Assembly (NCBI GenBank): GCA_017640665.1
Contig: JAEPQE010000001.1
Coordinates: 699,262 to 763,261, forward strand
Reading direction: 5' to 3'
Length of the DNA stretch: 64,000 bases
DNA from: Balneolaceae bacterium
GTDB taxonomy: Bacteria; Bacteroidota; Rhodothermia; Balneolales; Balneolaceae
Shown here: one piece after another, positions 25,868-34,832 of the stretch
Numbering within the stretch: the first letter of the stretch is position 1
How the letters are laid out: every line of letters starts with the position of its first letter
Translations under genes and position numbers: made by a program
Notes under the pieces: generated by a model
Databases searched by the model: none
Seen by the model: only the letters and a program-made list of their open reading frames with translations
What the model was told of the DNA's origin: nothing

Positions 25868-26485
25868 TTAAAGTACCAGTTCTCCTTTTCCTTCTCTTAT
25901 CAAGATAGGTTGATTACCTGTTAAGTCAATTACGGTTGAAGCTTCGTTCCCTCCAAATCCACCGTCAATAACCACGTCTACCCGGTGCTGCCATTTTTCG
26001 AAAATTAATTCAGGATCAGTGGTGTATTCAATCACTTCATCTTCGTCTTTAATAGATGTTGAAACTATAGGATTACCCAGTTCCCGGACCAACGCCAATG
26101 CAATTGGATGATCGGGAACACGAATCCCAACCGTCTTTTTCTTTTTAAATACGGTAGGAAGATTATTACTGCCTGGAAGTATAAAGGTATAAGGGCCCGG
26201 AAGTGAACGCTTCAGGATTTTAAATGTCTTCGTTTCAATTTGACTGACATGATCGGACAGGTTTTTCAAATCTGAGCAAATAAAAGAAAGATCTGCCTTT
26301 TCAAGCTTTATGCCTTTTATTCTGGCAACTTTTTCCAGGGCTTTCTTATTCTGAATGTCGCACCCAAGTCCATACACCGTATCGGTTGGATAGATCACCA
26401 AACCTCCGTTCCTTAACACATCTACGACATGTCGTAACGCTTTCTTATCGATGGGGTCTGTATATAATTTGATGAACTCAGCCAA
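25868..26485 (-). CDS. YrdC/Sua5/YciO-family protein (threonylcarbamoyl-AMP synthase-like)
   Basis: The 205-residue YrdC-fold protein has GGLVIYPTDTVYGLGCDI (ATP/threonine site), the LPGPYTFIL strand, KTVGIRVPDHPIA and a closing STVIDLTG...LIREGKGEL. The fold binds ATP, threonine and bicarbonate to make threonylcarbamoyl-AMP for tRNA t6A. The KGIKLEKADLSFICSDL stretch is nearer the YciO subgroup, whose activity is weaker or unclear. Translation must start at TTG 26485; a strong GAGGAG precedes it and no ATG is available at the N-terminus. Confidence 0.82.
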   Translation of the reverse strand: MAEFIKLYTDPIDKKALRHVVDVLRNGGLVIYPTDTVYGLGCDIQNKKALEKVARIKGIKLEKADLSFICSDLKNLSDHVSQIETKTFKILKRSLPGPYTFILPGSNNLPTVFKKKKTVGIRVPDHPIALALVRELGNPIVSTSIKDEDEVIEYTTDPELIFEKWQHRVDVVIDGGFGGNEASTVIDLTGNQPILIREGKGELVL

Positions 26486-26540
26486 AACTCTCCTCTTTAA
26501 CTTTTTGGAATGTTGATGAAAATGAGAAGAATAGCAATAA

Positions 26541-26572
26541 CAAAAAAAGGCGCCTTGGTTAAAAGCGCCTTT
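26541..26572 (-). terminator. intrinsic terminator after the DEAD-box gene
   Basis: AAAGGCGC (26546-26553) pairs with GCGCCTTT (26565-26572), followed on the minus strand by a run of seven T. It lies 19 bases beyond the stop of the DEAD-box gene. Confidence 0.8.
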
Positions 26573-26590
26573 CGAAAAGTAAAGGTGATT

Positions 26591-28357
26591 TTAGTCGAAT
26601 AGTTTTTTTACCCAACCAAATACACCACCAGATTCTTCTTTTCCTTCTCGTCCTCCTGAAAGACCATCGTAGGTAGGGCGTGGTAACGCCATCTCTTTCT
26701 TCTTTTTTCTTGGAGGTTTATTATTTCGCCTCTGATTATTCCTTTTGTTTGATCCGGATTTTCTATCGGATCCTCGATTCGTGCGTTTATTATTTCCGGA
26801 AGATTTACTTTTTTTGTTTGATGAAGACTTCTTTTTCTTATCTACAACTTCCTCCGGTAGAGGTAGTTCATTCGGTGGATATCCGACTTCTTTCGAGATT
26901 CGATCGATATCTTCCCGATCCATTTTCGAAACCAGAGAAATAATTCTGGAAGCTTTTCCACTTCCTACCAGCTCTGCTCTGTATCGGTATTCGTCCACTT
27001 CACTTGGAACATCGTAGTTGATGACTTCTTCTACCGCTTCAATTTCAACTTCGTTAGCAGCCATTCCACCCACTAAGCAAATCCGCATCTCGCCTGATGT
27101 GAATCTGGCAAATCGTTCATTGTAGGTTTCTTCATTCAGATCAGCACTTACACTAACCACGCCCCAGCTCTTCTTTCTAATGATATGAAAAAGTCGGTCT
27201 GTTGTTCTCTTGGAAGTCGCAAACACCATTACTTTTTTGGCTTTAGATTGCTCCAGACGTGCCATTAGTGTAGAGATTTTCATCCGTGGAGGAACGTTGA
27301 TATATCCCTGCTCTAAATCTTTGGGAACAGGCTCCGCCAAATCTTCTCCCTGCAAAATTGGGTTAGCAAGTACCGGCTCCACCTCTTCTTTCTCTTGCTC
27401 TTCTATATCTTTTTTGAGAACTACTGTAATGCTCGTTTTCTTAAGCTTCTCTTCTGCTTTTTTGATATCAACCTCTTCAGCAGTATCTGAAGTCTCCTCA
27501 TTTTTACCTCCTGGATTCAAGACTACGTCTACTGCGGCTTCTTCGAGTTTTTCAGCAGCCCCCTCCAGGTCTACCTCTCCTTCGATAGACTCACTATTGA
27601 TTTCCTCCTCTTCAGGCTCTTCGCTGTTCTGTTCAGGATTTAACACCACTTCCACAGCTGCTTTTTCAAGCTTTTCTTTTGCTGCTTCAAGATCTACATC
27701 TGAAGGGGTATCATCATTGGATCGGAAATCGCCATTCTTAGTTTCAAACCCAATCAATTCAGGGTTCTTAAGCGTTGCTTTAGCGAGCTGGTCAGTAGCT
27801 TTATTGTGGCTACCGGAAAGGATAAGTGTTTGATGGTCTCCATCCACAAAACGCAGAATATCCTTTACCCGGTTCACCAGGTTAAAGTTTTCCATGTTGT
27901 GGGCTTCGTCGATCACCATAAGTTTGAGATCGCGAAGATGGAAGTTATTCTTTTCCAGTATTTCAATAAGTCGGCCGGGATTTGCAACAATCACCGGTGC
28001 TCCATCTAGTACGGCTTGTTCCTGCTCGCTTTTTTTTCCTTTCATAGCAAGCAATGCGCTGCTGATTTGTGCGTGATATCCCATCGCCCAAATCATTTCA
28101 TCAATTTTAGCAGCCCGCTCTATAGATGGTGTTAAGATTAAAACTTGCGTGCCAGTTACCTCTCCGTTCTCAACAACTTTTTGCAGCGCCGGAATCAAAA
28201 ACGTTCCTTCATCTTCGGCTTCATTCTTTACAAGCAAATGTTTGCCTTGCAGTGCTGCTGGTAAAACTTCTTGTTGGAGAGGTGTTGGCTTTTCTATTCG
28301 TACATCGGTCAGTCCATTCAATAATTCAGGACTCAGACCATATTCTTCAAAAGACAA
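26591..28357 (-). CDS. degenerate DEAD-box RNA helicase homologue with three-repeat insert
   Basis: The 588-residue protein keeps the two RecA lobes (about 1-205 and 355-495) but has altered motifs: Q motif PTPLQQ intact; motif I LLVKNEAEDEGT in place of AxxGxGKT; Ia PSIERA; Ib NPGRL; II IDEAH; III SGSH; motif V (GGMAANEVEIE) and VI (YRYRAELVGSGK) unlike TDVAARGxD and HRxGRxxR. Between the lobes, at 221, 262 and 296, are three copies of a VDLExAxEKLExAAVxVVL unit in acidic linkers. A basic Lys/Arg/Asn-rich tail (508-555) suggests RNA binding. Start is TTG 28357 with AGAGGTG before it and an in-frame stop just upstream. Confidence 0.85.
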   Translation of the reverse strand: MSFEEYGLSPELLNGLTDVRIEKPTPLQQEVLPAALQGKHLLVKNEAEDEGTFLIPALQKVVENGEVTGTQVLILTPSIERAAKIDEMIWAMGYHAQISSALLAMKGKKSEQEQAVLDGAPVIVANPGRLIEILEKNNFHLRDLKLMVIDEAHNMENFNLVNRVKDILRFVDGDHQTLILSGSHNKATDQLAKATLKNPELIGFETKNGDFRSNDDTPSDVDLEAAKEKLEKAAVEVVLNPEQNSEEPEEEEINSESIEGEVDLEGAAEKLEEAAVDVVLNPGGKNEETSDTAEEVDIKKAEEKLKKTSITVVLKKDIEEQEKEEVEPVLANPILQGEDLAEPVPKDLEQGYINVPPRMKISTLMARLEQSKAKKVMVFATSKRTTDRLFHIIRKKSWGVVSVSADLNEETYNERFARFTSGEMRICLVGGMAANEVEIEAVEEVINYDVPSEVDEYRYRAELVGSGKASRIISLVSKMDREDIDRISKEVGYPPNELPLPEEVVDKKKKSSSNKKSKSSGNNKRTNRGSDRKSGSNKRNNQRRNNKPPRKKKKEMALPRPTYDGLSGGREGKEESGGVFGWVKKLFD

Positions 28358-28449
28358 TGGTTACACCTCTTTCTAAGTTTTGGCTTTATCGTTCAATTTT
28401 CAAAGATCATGCTCCTGAATTTCAAGAGCGTTTTAATATACAAAACTTG

Positions 28450-29388
28450 TCAGGCAAGCTCATCTGCTTTTCTGAGTCTCTCCTTATTTTCCCTAAATGT
28501 ACTTTTAAAGGTATGATGAAGCTCCAATTTACCCTCTTTCTTTTTGATGTAACCTGCGATCAAAGTCAGAATCAGAAAAATCCCTACTAAACCTATTAAT
28601 CCACCTTCGGGGCCAAATGAACCCCCCGTCCACAATGGATTCCCAAACTGCTTAATGCTGATGATGGAATGCATGTGCTCGATACCGCTTACCCTAAATC
28701 CAAAAACTCCTCCCTGAAAGTAATTCCATGAAAAATGTAGTCCAACGGAGTATGAAAGTCTTCCAGTTAGTACGTATGGAATGGCGAGCATGACTCCGGC
28801 AAATATTATATTAATGGTTGCAAATATGGACACGTTCGGGTTGCCCATATGTCCCGTTCCAAACAATATAGAGCTTAAGGCAATGGCAATAATAGTAGCC
28901 TTAGCAGGGTTTATTTTTCCAACAGTGAAACCTTCCTTAATATTTGGTATTAAATAGGACCTGGAAATTAATTCCTCATAAAAGCCTATGCTCAGCATTT
29001 TAATTAGATAGCCGACAACAGGAATCAACCAAAAGACGGAAGACGTTCTGTTCCATACAAACCCTTCAATACTAATATCACCTGAACTCCATTCGAGCAG
29101 GAAAATCATCAACATAACCAGCCCTCCTGCCAAAGTTCCGATAGCGAATTCATTCATCCATTCTTTTGAAAGTAGAATTCCCGATTCCGATATCGAATCC
29201 CTTTGATCTACAAACCGGAACATCACCCAAAAAAATCCGGCTAACAAAGCTCCTGCTATCAGATACTCAAACCCGAAAAAATAGACTGTGGTACTTGACC
29301 CCATAATAAGAATGGAAACGAAAACGAAGATGATCAACCTAATTAATGCTCTGGGTCGATATTCTTCCTGGTTGAAAAATGGATTCAT
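28450..29388 (-). CDS. CPBP (Abi/Rce1-like) intramembrane glutamic protease
   Basis: The polytopic protein has the family motifs EELISRSYL (EExxxR), FGTGHMG (FxxxH) and HFSWNYFQGG (HxxxN). I choose the ATG at 29388 (312 residues), which leaves 71 bases for the divergent promoters; an in-frame ATG at 29436 would add 16 polar residues and leave only 23 bases. Members cleave prenylated or other membrane proteins and some act in bacteriocin immunity. The substrate is unknown. Its 3' end lies 92 bases from the DEAD-box gene start, same strand. Confidence 0.82.
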   Translation of the reverse strand: MNPFFNQEEYRPRALIRLIIFVFVSILIMGSSTTVYFFGFEYLIAGALLAGFFWVMFRFVDQRDSISESGILLSKEWMNEFAIGTLAGGLVMLMIFLLEWSSGDISIEGFVWNRTSSVFWLIPVVGYLIKMLSIGFYEELISRSYLIPNIKEGFTVGKINPAKATIIAIALSSILFGTGHMGNPNVSIFATINIIFAGVMLAIPYVLTGRLSYSVGLHFSWNYFQGGVFGFRVSGIEHMHSIISIKQFGNPLWTGGSFGPEGGLIGLVGIFLILTLIAGYIKKKEGKLELHHTFKSTFRENKERLRKADELA

Positions 29389-29459
29389 ACTAAATTCGGG
29401 ATCTTTGGAGTTTGTATAGATAAATGATACAAACATAGTAAGAAAAGGGACACAGATTT

Positions 29460-30110
29460 ATGGAACGCTACGTATTTAATACCGATAAGGAAATATTTGA
29501 AGAAACATTTGGGGTAAGCCCGACTTCCTCTTCGATTTTAGAACCTACTTTTAATGCCGTACCCGGACACTCTCTCCCTATTATCCGCTCAAGGAAAAAG
29601 AACTCCATTCTTGAGTCTGCTATTTGGGGTTTAGATACAGGAAATACCAGTATAAGTTCACTCGATCTAAACGACGTACTGGAAAACGATGATTACCGAT
29701 CTTATTTAAAAACCAACACGTGTATCATTCCTGCGAACGGATTTTATAAGTGGAAGAAAACCGTAGACGATCCACTTCCTTTCTTTATCCGAGTACATAC
29801 CCGGGAATTGTTAGGTATCGCTGGTTTTTTTATCGAACATGATGATTCGCGCAATTCTTTTTGTGTAATAACCAAGCAAGCAAATGTACTCATTAAGCCT
29901 GTTGATGACACTATGCCGTGTATCCTTGATCCTCAAAAATTTGAATTATGGTTAAATGGTGATGCTGAAACCATCCTCAAAAAAGGCTTCAATGATTTCG
30001 CTCTTCTACCGGAAATGACGGTTTTCCGTGTTCCCGATTTAGTGAATGATCTCTCAAATAATTCACCGGAGTTAATGCAGCCAATTCCAAAATTAAGAGA
30101 TGATGAATAG
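29460..30110 (+). CDS. SRAP (HMCES/YedK)-fold protein lacking the catalytic residues
   Basis: The 216-residue protein has the SRAP layout: N-terminal RY strand, FNAVPG (NxAP-like), IIPANGFYKW, GIAGFFIEH, FCVITKQAN and TMPCIL. Active members start Met-Cys and use Cys2, a Glu in the GFYEW motif and a His in the HxRMP motif to crosslink abasic DNA. Here the protein begins Met-Glu-Arg-Tyr, the Glu is Lys97, the His position is Asp149 and the Arg before MP is Thr151. The frame is intact, so this looks like a maintained pseudo-enzyme. It diverges from the CPBP gene. Confidence 0.8.
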   Translation: MERYVFNTDKEIFEETFGVSPTSSSILEPTFNAVPGHSLPIIRSRKKNSILESAIWGLDTGNTSISSLDLNDVLENDDYRSYLKTNTCIIPANGFYKWKKTVDDPLPFFIRVHTRELLGIAGFFIEHDDSRNSFCVITKQANVLIKPVDDTMPCILDPQKFELWLNGDAETILKKGFNDFALLPEMTVFRVPDLVNDLSNNSPELMQPIPKLRDDE

Positions 30111-30138
30111 GCTGGGTAGTTTGCTAATTTTGGGATAA

Positions 30139-30227
30139 GTCATCCCTGCGAAAGCAGGAATCTGGAACTTAATTAAATAAAAAGGAACATCATCCCAGTC
30201 AAGGTTCCCACCAACATGGGAATGAAT
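30139..30227. repeat. GTCAT-headed palindromic repeat
   Basis: Hairpin CCTGC-GAAA-GCAGG (30145-30158) with flanking AGTCAT and AATCT, followed by a second dyad (GTTCCCA...TGGGAA). The first hairpin matches the one at 52067-52086 in sequence and loop type, on the opposite strand. It lies between two convergent genes. Confidence 0.65.
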
Positions 30228-30236
30228 ATAAAGTGA

Positions 30237-31160
30237 TTAATCTTTCCCAGGAACAGTTCCCGGTTTGCCTTCTTTGGGGTTATCATAATAGCGAATGGTT
30301 GGGTAAGCAAAGTCAATATCATCGTGTTCAGCGAATTCCTCTAAAATTTCTTCCCAAATCCTTTGTGAAGTACCTCGCCGCCGCCTTGGATCAGTAAGAT
30401 ATCGAACCGTTAAATTGATTCCGCTGTCTTTTACATCGGTATATACAATTGGTGTCAGATATCTATATTCAATTAAATAGGATTTTGAAGCTTTCGTTAT
30501 CTGGTTTTTTGCCTCTTCAATAAACTCTTTTGATACTGACCTGATTATAGACTGAAGTATTCCTTTTGCTTTTTTCCAGTCGCTCTCGAAGGTGACTAAT
30601 ACCTGAATTTCATTCCAAATGAATTTAAAATCGCTGGTGTAGTTAGCTAACTGACCCGTAAACACAAAATGATTGGGGATATGAATGACTCTGCCTGTAC
30701 TTTGATCGGCATCCACCCAGTTACCGATTTCCAGAATTGTAAATTTGAATGGGCGTACATCAATCACATCACCTCTTGAACCATCCAGTTCAATCCGGTC
30801 TCCAACATCGAATGGTTTTCTCCATATAATAAACAACCACGCTGCTAAGTCTGTTACGGGGTCTTTTAAAGCGATTGCTAGCCCTGCAGAAAGTAGTCCA
30901 AGAAAAGTTGCTAACGATCCGATTCCAACAAACCAGATTCTTCCAATCAACAAAATCCCAATAAAAACGCTGATATAGGTAAGATTCTTTCTCCACTTAT
31001 ACTGGGTACGTTTGCTATCTGTTCGCTTAATAATAATGCGAAATACAACCAGCCTAACCAACCAAAGCACAAGTATAACAACCAACGTCTCGATAATACT
31101 TGAAGTTACATCAGGTGAATTCCCCAGGTACTCCATTATGCTATTTCTAAATTCTTCCAT
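30237..31160 (-). CDS. MscS-family mechanosensitive channel
   Basis: The 307-residue inner-membrane channel has three membrane helices (about 15-40, 58-80, 85-115), the last being the glycine/alanine-rich pore helix (FLGLLSAGLAIALKDPVTDLAAW). An Sm-like beta domain (KPFDVGDRIELDGSRGDVIDVRPF) and an alpha/beta C-terminal domain ending in FAYPTIRYYD follow. It releases solutes on hypo-osmotic shock. It diverges from secG, and a 17-bp palindrome lies between them. Confidence 0.9.
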   Translation of the reverse strand: MEEFRNSIMEYLGNSPDVTSSIIETLVVILVLWLVRLVVFRIIIKRTDSKRTQYKWRKNLTYISVFIGILLIGRIWFVGIGSLATFLGLLSAGLAIALKDPVTDLAAWLFIIWRKPFDVGDRIELDGSRGDVIDVRPFKFTILEIGNWVDADQSTGRVIHIPNHFVFTGQLANYTSDFKFIWNEIQVLVTFESDWKKAKGILQSIIRSVSKEFIEEAKNQITKASKSYLIEYRYLTPIVYTDVKDSGINLTVRYLTDPRRRRGTSQRIWEEILEEFAEHDDIDFAYPTIRYYDNPKEGKPGTVPGKD

Positions 31161-31193
31161 ACTGATTTTCTAAACTTTTTGAATCGCTTTTAG

Positions 31194-31210
31194 TTGGGAT
31201 AGTATCCCAA
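31194..31210. promoter_or_regulatory. 17-bp perfect palindrome between mscS-like gene and secG
   Basis: TTGGGATAGTATCCCAA: two exact 8-base arms around one central base. It lies in the 97-base divergent spacer, 33 bases from the channel start and 47 from the secG start. The form suits a dimeric repressor. Confidence 0.5.
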
Positions 31211-31257
31211 ATTTGGATATCTTTAAGGCCTTTTCCAAAAGTTAAGTTATTTACACA

Positions 31258-31641
31258 ATGCTCTATAATATACTTATTGCAGTTATTACTCTTATTTGCG
31301 CGTTATTAACGCTTGTTGTCCTGTTACAAAATGGTCAGGGACAAGGTTTATCTGGTATTGGAGGCGGAGGCGGCGGAGGTCTTGGTGGCAACGCAGGACT
31401 TGGTGCCCGACGTACAGCTGATTTACTTTCTAAAGCCACTTCTATTTTAGGGGGAGCCTTCCTCGTTCTTTGTATTCTTGCAAACTTTGCTATTGATCGG
31501 CAAACAGCTCCAACGAATAGTGTTCTTGAGCAAGGAGCTCCAGTAGGTGATATCGCAGCACCGTCTCAAACTCAATCTGCTGTTCCTGTTCAAACTCCTC
31601 CACCACCTGTTAATAACGATGGTTCTGATTCGGAGAACTAA
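31258..31641 (+). CDS. secG: preprotein translocase subunit SecG
   Basis: The 127-residue protein has two membrane helices (about 4-24 and 58-78) joined by LQNGQGQGLSGIGG, a Gly-rich loop and LGARRTADLLSKAT, the SecG signature. SecG flips or moves within SecYEG to speed SecA-driven export. The C-terminal tail (90-127) is Pro/Gln-rich and longer than in E. coli but usual for Bacteroidetes-type SecG. A terminator follows 20 bases after the stop, so the gene is monocistronic. Confidence 0.93.
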   Translation: MLYNILIAVITLICALLTLVVLLQNGQGQGLSGIGGGGGGGLGGNAGLGARRTADLLSKATSILGGAFLVLCILANFAIDRQTAPTNSVLEQGAPVGDIAAPSQTQSAVPVQTPPPPVNNDGSDSEN

Positions 31642-31662
31642 GAGTTAAACGATTTAGATTCT

Positions 31663-31695
31663 AAAGCCTCATTTCCCTGAAATGAGGCTTTTTTT
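31663..31695 (+). terminator. intrinsic terminator of secG
   Basis: A perfect 12-bp stem AAAGCCTCATTT/AAATGAGGCTTT (31663-31674 and 31680-31691), 5-base loop, then a T run. Confidence 0.9.
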
Positions 31696-31886
31696 ATATA
31701 CCTGATAACCTTCTTCTGTTCTCATTTATAAATCGAAACGTCTTTTTAACAATTAGTAAGAAAAATTTCGGTTTGTTTAGGTCGCCCTTTTTTATGTTTT
31801 ATTACATAACTCTTCAAGCCATTTAGTCGTCTTGCTTAAGGTTTAGTAAAATCGTTATACCCCAAATACCAATAAAATTAAACCAT

Positions 31887-34775
31887 ATGAAATATTTAAT
31901 CACAACCCTGTTTTTTTCCTTATTTGGATTCACAAGCATACATGCTCAGACCAAGTTTGTTGAAGAAGTTACCAAACAAGGAGATGAGGTCGTTATTCCT
32001 TACCAAAAGTATATTCTTGATAATGGTTTAACATTAATTATCCATGAAGACCATTCCGACCCTTTGGTCCATGTTGATGTAACCTATCACGTTGGGTCTG
32101 CAAGGGAAGAGCTTTATAAATCCGGTTTTGCGCATTTCTTCGAGCACATGATGTTTCAAGGATCAGAGAATGTTGCTGATGAAGAACACTTTAAAATCAT
32201 TACTGACGCAGGCGGAACTTTGAATGGTACTACTAACCGTGACCGAACCAATTATTATCAAACCGTACCTAGTAATCAGTTAGAAATAATGCTTTGGTTG
32301 GAAGCCGATCGAATGGGGTTTTTTCTCGACGCTGTTACCCAACAAAAATTCGAAATACAAAGAGAAACTGTTAAAAATGAAAAACAACAGAATTATGATA
32401 ACCGTGCTTACGGCCAATGGAGTGAGTTTACTTCCGCAGCCCTTTACCCATTTGGTCACCCTTATTCCTGGCTAACTATTGGTAAAATTGAAGATTTAGA
32501 CCGTGTAAATGTTGATGACCTAAAAAAGTTTTTCTTAAGATGGTATGGACCTAATAATGCCGTTCTCACCGTTGGTGGAGATGTGAATCCAAAAGAAGTT
32601 GTTGAATTAGTTGAAAAATATTTTGGCGTGATCCCTGTAGGACCTGAAGTAGAAGACTTAAATCTTGATCCAATTGCTTTAGATGAAGACCGATATGTAT
32701 CCTATGTAGATAACAACATTCGCTTCCCTGCACTACTTTTTACTTACCCAACGGTTCCTAGATTTCATCCAGATGAAGCTCCCTTGGATTATTTATCCCA
32801 AATACTTGGAACCGGAAGAAGCTCTTATTTCTATAAAAACTTCGTTCTGACCCAGAAAGCTATTCAGGCTTCTACCTTCCATCCAGTGAGTGAGTTAGCT
32901 GGGGAATTCACCATGTTTGTGTTACCGTTTCCGGGACAAACATTATCTGATTTTGAAACAGAGATGCGCCAAATCCTAGAAGATTTTAAGAATGATGGAG
33001 TTTCAGATGCAGATATGACCAAAATTAAAGCCTCATTTGAATCCGGGTTTATTAATGGTTTAACAATGGTAGGTGGAACAGGAGGAAAAGTTTCTCAATT
33101 AGCCGCCTATGAAACATTTGCTAATGATCCTAATTATATCAAAAAAGATATAGACAGGTATAATAATGTAACCAAAGAAGATATTATGCGAGTATTCGAT
33201 AAATATATCTATGGTAAACCAGCTGTAATACAGAGTGTTCTTCCTAATGATGATGGAGCGACTGCACCTGCAAAACCGGATAGTTTCGAACCTCAACTCG
33301 AAGGTGATAATCCATTCCCAACAACTGATTATTCCGGGCTGGCTTATAGTCGACCTACCGGAGACACTTTTGACCGAAGTGTAAAACCAACTCCAGGAGC
33401 GGCCCCACTTGTACCAGTTCCGGATTTTTGGAGAGCTAATATGGATAATGGCATAAAGATAATCGGAACAGAATCTAATGAGGTTCCTTCAGTAACAATT
33501 CAAATGAGTATTAAGGGAGGTCACAAAATGGATGCCTATCATTCGCAAAAAGCAGGGCTTGCTTCTCTTACAGCTTCCATGATGAATGAAGCAACCGAGA
33601 ATTATACCTCTGAAGAAATTCAGGAAGAACTCAGACTTATTGCCAGTAGTGTCAATATATCTGCGGGGAATAACACTACCACAGTGAGTATAAATTCTCT
33701 TACAAAAAATATAGACCGGACTCTGGAGCTTGCTGAGGAAATTCTATTTAACCCCGCATTTAATCAGGAAGATTTTGATCGGTTGAAACAACAACAAATC
33801 GAGGGTATTAAATCAACTTATCAAAATCCTGCAAGTATCGCCAACCAGGTATATAACCGTCTACTTTATGGTGATAAGCATATTTATTCTGTTCCGGTTA
33901 ACGGGATTGAAGAAACGGTAGAGCGAATTACTCTTGAGGATGTAAAAGCATTTTATGAAGAATACTACACTCCTGAGCTAACGGAAGTCGTAGTGGTTGG
34001 ACAAATATCTGAGGATGAAATCCTGCCGAAATTAGACTTTCTATCAAGCTGGGAGCCTACCGGAGCAGAACTTCCTGAACTCCCTGAACCTGGCCCGATC
34101 GACTACACAAAAGTTTATTTGGTTGACAAAGTGGACGCTCCACAATCGCAAATTCGAATCGGTTACATGACCAATTTAACCTACGATGCTACGGGCGAAT
34201 ACTATAAAACCAATCTGATGAATTACACACTCGGAGGAGACTTTAATAGCCGGATTAATTTAAATCTTCGTGAAGATAAGGGTTGGACTTATGGTGCTCG
34301 CTCATTCTTTAACGCAAGTGAAGATCCAGGGGCGTTTACCGCTTCAGCTGGTATTAAAGCAGTTGCTACAGACAGCGCTGTATATGAGTTCATGAAAGAA
34401 CTCTCTATGTTCCGAGAAGATGGAATCACTCAGGATGAACTAACATTCATGCGTAATTCTATTGGACAGCGGGATGCCCGCCGTTACGAAACCCCGTTTC
34501 AAAAAGCAGGTTTCTTGAGAAACATTGTTCGTTATAATTTAGACCGATCTTATGTTGAGGAACAAGCAGAGATCATTAGAAGCATCACCAAAGAAGAAAT
34601 CGATGCTTTAGCCAGAAAACACCTGGATATCGAGAACATGCATATCTTGGTAGTTGGGGATGGCGCCTCTCACCGGGAGAAACTAAAAGCCCTTGGTTAT
34701 GAAGTAATAGATGTAACCGAAAAAGGTGACATCATTGTTAAAGAAGTAACCGAAGGTGAAGAAAAAAAGGAATAG
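31887..34775 (+). CDS. secreted M16 family zinc peptidase (two-domain)
   Basis: The 962-residue protein has a signal peptide (1-20, HA-QTK). The zinc site HFFEH (83-87) with a downstream Glu in RETVKNEKQQN lies in the active N-terminal half. A second M16 domain (about 520-930) lacks the motif, as usual for pitrilysin/insulinase-like clamshells. It carries the R/Y pair region (GGDFNSRINLNLREDKGWTYGARS). It should act in the periplasm on peptides. The acidic C-terminal tail ends in EEKKE. A terminator follows directly. Confidence 0.92.
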   Translation: MKYLITTLFFSLFGFTSIHAQTKFVEEVTKQGDEVVIPYQKYILDNGLTLIIHEDHSDPLVHVDVTYHVGSAREELYKSGFAHFFEHMMFQGSENVADEEHFKIITDAGGTLNGTTNRDRTNYYQTVPSNQLEIMLWLEADRMGFFLDAVTQQKFEIQRETVKNEKQQNYDNRAYGQWSEFTSAALYPFGHPYSWLTIGKIEDLDRVNVDDLKKFFLRWYGPNNAVLTVGGDVNPKEVVELVEKYFGVIPVGPEVEDLNLDPIALDEDRYVSYVDNNIRFPALLFTYPTVPRFHPDEAPLDYLSQILGTGRSSYFYKNFVLTQKAIQASTFHPVSELAGEFTMFVLPFPGQTLSDFETEMRQILEDFKNDGVSDADMTKIKASFESGFINGLTMVGGTGGKVSQLAAYETFANDPNYIKKDIDRYNNVTKEDIMRVFDKYIYGKPAVIQSVLPNDDGATAPAKPDSFEPQLEGDNPFPTTDYSGLAYSRPTGDTFDRSVKPTPGAAPLVPVPDFWRANMDNGIKIIGTESNEVPSVTIQMSIKGGHKMDAYHSQKAGLASLTASMMNEATENYTSEEIQEELRLIASSVNISAGNNTTTVSINSLTKNIDRTLELAEEILFNPAFNQEDFDRLKQQQIEGIKSTYQNPASIANQVYNRLLYGDKHIYSVPVNGIEETVERITLEDVKAFYEEYYTPELTEVVVVGQISEDEILPKLDFLSSWEPTGAELPELPEPGPIDYTKVYLVDKVDAPQSQIRIGYMTNLTYDATGEYYKTNLMNYTLGGDFNSRINLNLREDKGWTYGARSFFNASEDPGAFTASAGIKAVATDSAVYEFMKELSMFREDGITQDELTFMRNSIGQRDARRYETPFQKAGFLRNIVRYNLDRSYVEEQAEIIRSITKEEIDALARKHLDIENMHILVVGDGASHREKLKALGYEVIDVTEKGDIIVKEVTEGEEKKE

Positions 34776-34795
34776 TACCTTCTCTACTAAATTTT

Positions 34796-34829
34796 AAAAG
34801 CCCATTATGTACTTCATAGTGGGCTTTTT
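34796..34829. terminator. bidirectional-looking terminator between convergent genes
   Basis: A 14-bp stem (34796-34809 with 34815-34828, one G-U), T-rich on both sides, placed between the M16 stop and the convergent serine hydrolase stop at 34833. Confidence 0.8.
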
Positions 34830-34832
34830 ATA

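Noticed and set aside
27210-27833. Ser-rich 207-codon plus-strand frame
   Set aside because: It mirrors the Glu/Lys repeat insert of the DEAD-box protein on the other strand.
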